This document shows positions 4,686-5,916 of a stretch of DNA of 5,916 nt, one piece after another; position 1 is the stretch's first letter; each line of letters begins with the position of its first letter. This DNA comes from an uncultured Ruminococcus sp. Its GTDB lineage: Bacteria > Bacillota > Clostridia > Oscillospirales > Ruminococcaceae. Location of the stretch: contig CAMAIG010000112.1 of NCBI GenBank assembly GCA_945835085.1, positions 1-5,916 on the forward strand, in the 5' to 3' direction. The notes beneath the pieces are model-generated. The model saw only the letters and a list, made by a program, of their open reading frames with translations. It did no database searches and was not told the DNA's origin. The position numbers and the translations under genes are program-made.

Positions 4686-5916
4686 TCAGAATTTATTCGC
4701 CGCTTCCTGTGCTTTTCGGCATATCTCCTCCTCGTCAAACCTTGTGAGCCTGCCCTTTTCAAGAACTATCTCGCCGTCGATGATAACGGTGTCCACCTCG
4801 CTGCCGTTGGCGGAATAGATAAGTGCGGCGGTAAGGTCATTTGAGGGACAGAACTGGGGACGGGCAAGATCTATGAGAACTATATCTGCCTTTTTCCCCG
4901 GGGCAAGAACGCCTGTGTCCTCAAAGCCCAGGGCTTTTGCTCCGTTTTCTGTGCCCATGCGAAGTATCTCCCCTGCGGAGCATACTGTGGGCACTCCCGT
5001 GGAGCCTTTATGGATAAGGGCTGCAAAGTTCATATCCGAGAACATATTAAGGGTATTGTTGGACGCCTGGCTGTCTGTTCCCATGCAGACGTTTATGCCC
5101 TTTTCAAGCATACGGGGTATGGGTGCGGTGCCGTTTGCAAGCTTAAGATTGCTTTTGGGATTATGGATAACGCTGACGTTTTTCCTCGCAAGGATATCCA
5201 TATCGTTCTCCGACACATGGACACAGTGGGCGGCACAGGTCTTTATATCAAACATTCCCAGGCTGTCAAGATACTCCACAGGAGATCTTCCATGCTCCTT
5301 GAAGCAGTTCTGCACCTCGTTTACGGTTTCGGAAAGGTGAATGTGCAGCTCCTGTTTTTTTTCATGGGCAAGCTCGATTATCCATCTGAGATAATCCTCG
5401 GAGCAGGTGTATATTGCGTGGGGACCCAGCTTAAAGCTTATCCTGCTGTTTCCCTTGAAGGCTTCAAGCTCCTCGAAATGCTCGTTTATGCGGCGTATGC
5501 CGTCCTTATCCTCCCTGCCCGAGCCTGTAAGCCCACGGGTCATGACCGCTTTCATTCCAAGCTTATCGGCTGCGGAGGCGGTCATCTTCGGGAACATATG
5601 CATATCCATAAAGCAGGTGGTGCCGCTCTTTATCATTTCCATGCAGGAGAGCATTGCTCCCCAGTATGCGTCCTCGGCTGTAAGTGCGTCCTCACGGGGC
5701 ATTATGCTGCCGAAAAGCCAGTCCTCAAAGGTAAGGTCGTCTGCAAGATTTCTAAAAAGCGACATATATGAATGTGTATGGCAGTTTATCAGCCCCGGCA
5801 TTGCCAGCATATCGGTGCCGTCTATTATTTTATCGGGGGTAAATCCCTCGGGAATGCTGCCAATGGCGGAGATAGTGCTTCCCTCTGTGCAGATATTTCC
5901 ACGGGGCGTTTCCCCG
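4686..5916 (-). CDS. mtaD: 5'-methylthioadenosine / S-adenosylhomocysteine deaminase-family amidohydrolase, 5' end outside the window
   Basis: A zinc-dependent amidohydrolase that removes the 6-amino group of methylthioadenosine or SAH, giving methylthioinosine or S-inosylhomocysteine. The open frame does not start at the Met at 5808-5810: it continues in frame to the right edge, encoding about 35 more residues (ending IIDGTD before that Met) that fit the N-terminal beta-sandwich of the family, so about 409 residues are visible and the start is missing. Counting from that Met, metal and catalytic residues are His11 and His13 (NCHTH), His158 and Glu161 (HIHLSET), His195 (AAHCVH) and Asp246 (MGTDSQASNN). 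GPHAIYTCSE (129-138) matches the substrate-binding stretch of Thermotoga-type SAH deaminase. The C-terminal strands (GKKADIVLIDL, VIIDGEIV) complete the sandwich. Guanine deaminase or chlorohydrolase relatives share the fold, but GPHxxYxCSE and the nearby hydrolase gene favour MTA/SAH. First visible gene of the operon. Confidence 0.85.
   Translation of the reverse strand, partial: GETPRGNICTEGSTISAIGSIPEGFTPDKIIDGTDMLAMPGLINCHTHSYMSLFRNLADDLTFEDWLFGSIMPREDALTAEDAYWGAMLSCMEMIKSGTTCFMDMHMFPKMTASAADKLGMKAVMTRGLTGSGREDKDGIRRINEHFEELEAFKGNSRISFKLGPHAIYTCSEDYLRWIIELAHEKKQELHIHLSETVNEVQNCFKEHGRSPVEYLDSLGMFDIKTCAAHCVHVSENDMDILARKNVSVIHNPKSNLKLANGTAPIPRMLEKGINVCMGTDSQASNNTLNMFSDMNFAALIHKGSTGVPTVCSAGEILRMGTENGAKALGFEDTGVLAPGKKADIVLIDLARPQFCPSNDLTAALIYSANGSEVDTVIIDGEIVLEKGRLTRFDEEEICRKAQEAANKF

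Larger units (their letters stand above)
1836..5916 (-). other. Putative SAH-recycling operon, continuing to the methyltransferase at 572
   Basis: Deaminase, phosphoribosyltransferase-like, zinc-ribbon and hydrolase genes run in one direction with gaps of 75, 13 and 32 bases, and the methyltransferase follows after 31. None of the gaps holds a hairpin with a U-run, and no strong internal promoter was found. Cotranscription is inferred from spacing. No clear minus-strand terminator was found between 252 and 571, so the transcript end is unknown and read-through toward rpmG cannot be excluded. Confidence 0.65.

Noticed and set aside
5010..5771. Long plus-strand open frame (253 codons) opposite the deaminase gene
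   Set aside because: It mirrors the codons of the deaminase on the other strand, and the deaminase has all catalytic motifs. The same applies to the 219-codon frame at 2199-2858 opposite the hydrolase.

Overview
The window reads as a chromosomal segment of a low-to-mid GC Firmicute, most likely Clostridia of the Ruminococcus/Oscillospiraceae kind. This rests on the style of the proteins (a Firmicutes-type L33 start, a short archaeal/Thermotoga-type adenosylhomocysteinase, a clostridial phosphoribosyltransferase-like protein), strong AGGAGG-type ribosome binding sites and a consensus sigma-A promoter. Genus is inference. No mobile element, CRISPR array, tRNA or rRNA was found.

All recognisable protein genes lie on the minus strand, so the window is best read from right to left. 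From the right edge: an amidohydrolase of the 5'-methylthioadenosine/S-adenosylhomocysteine deaminase family (its 5' end runs off the window), a phosphoribosyltransferase-like protein, a zinc-ribbon single-pass membrane protein of unknown function, an adenosylhomocysteinase-family enzyme, and an iron-sulfur RlmD/TrmA-type RNA (uracil-5-)-methyltransferase. Gaps between them are 75, 13, 32 and 31 bases, each gene has its own Shine-Dalgarno sequence, and all five end in TGA. They look like one operon whose promoter lies outside the window.

The operon has a metabolic theme. The methyltransferase consumes SAM and produces S-adenosylhomocysteine (SAH). The deaminase can turn SAH into S-inosylhomocysteine. 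The hydrolase-family enzyme has a Lys where the classical enzyme has the Glu that reads the adenine amino group, so it may split the inosyl form into homocysteine and inosine. The phosphoribosyltransferase-like and zinc-ribbon proteins between them have no assigned job.

Bases 58-571 form a roughly 510-base non-coding stretch between the operon and rpmG, whose first 19 codons (ribosomal protein L33) occupy bases 1-57. It holds a near-consensus extended -10 promoter for rpmG at 224-252 and a leader of about 160 bases with four predicted hairpins. On the plus strand, 409-583 can fold into one long interrupted rod ending in a U-run, which I propose as a small non-coding RNA of 6S-like shape. That RNA, the L33 leader, and the paired deaminase/altered hydrolase are the points most worth checking.
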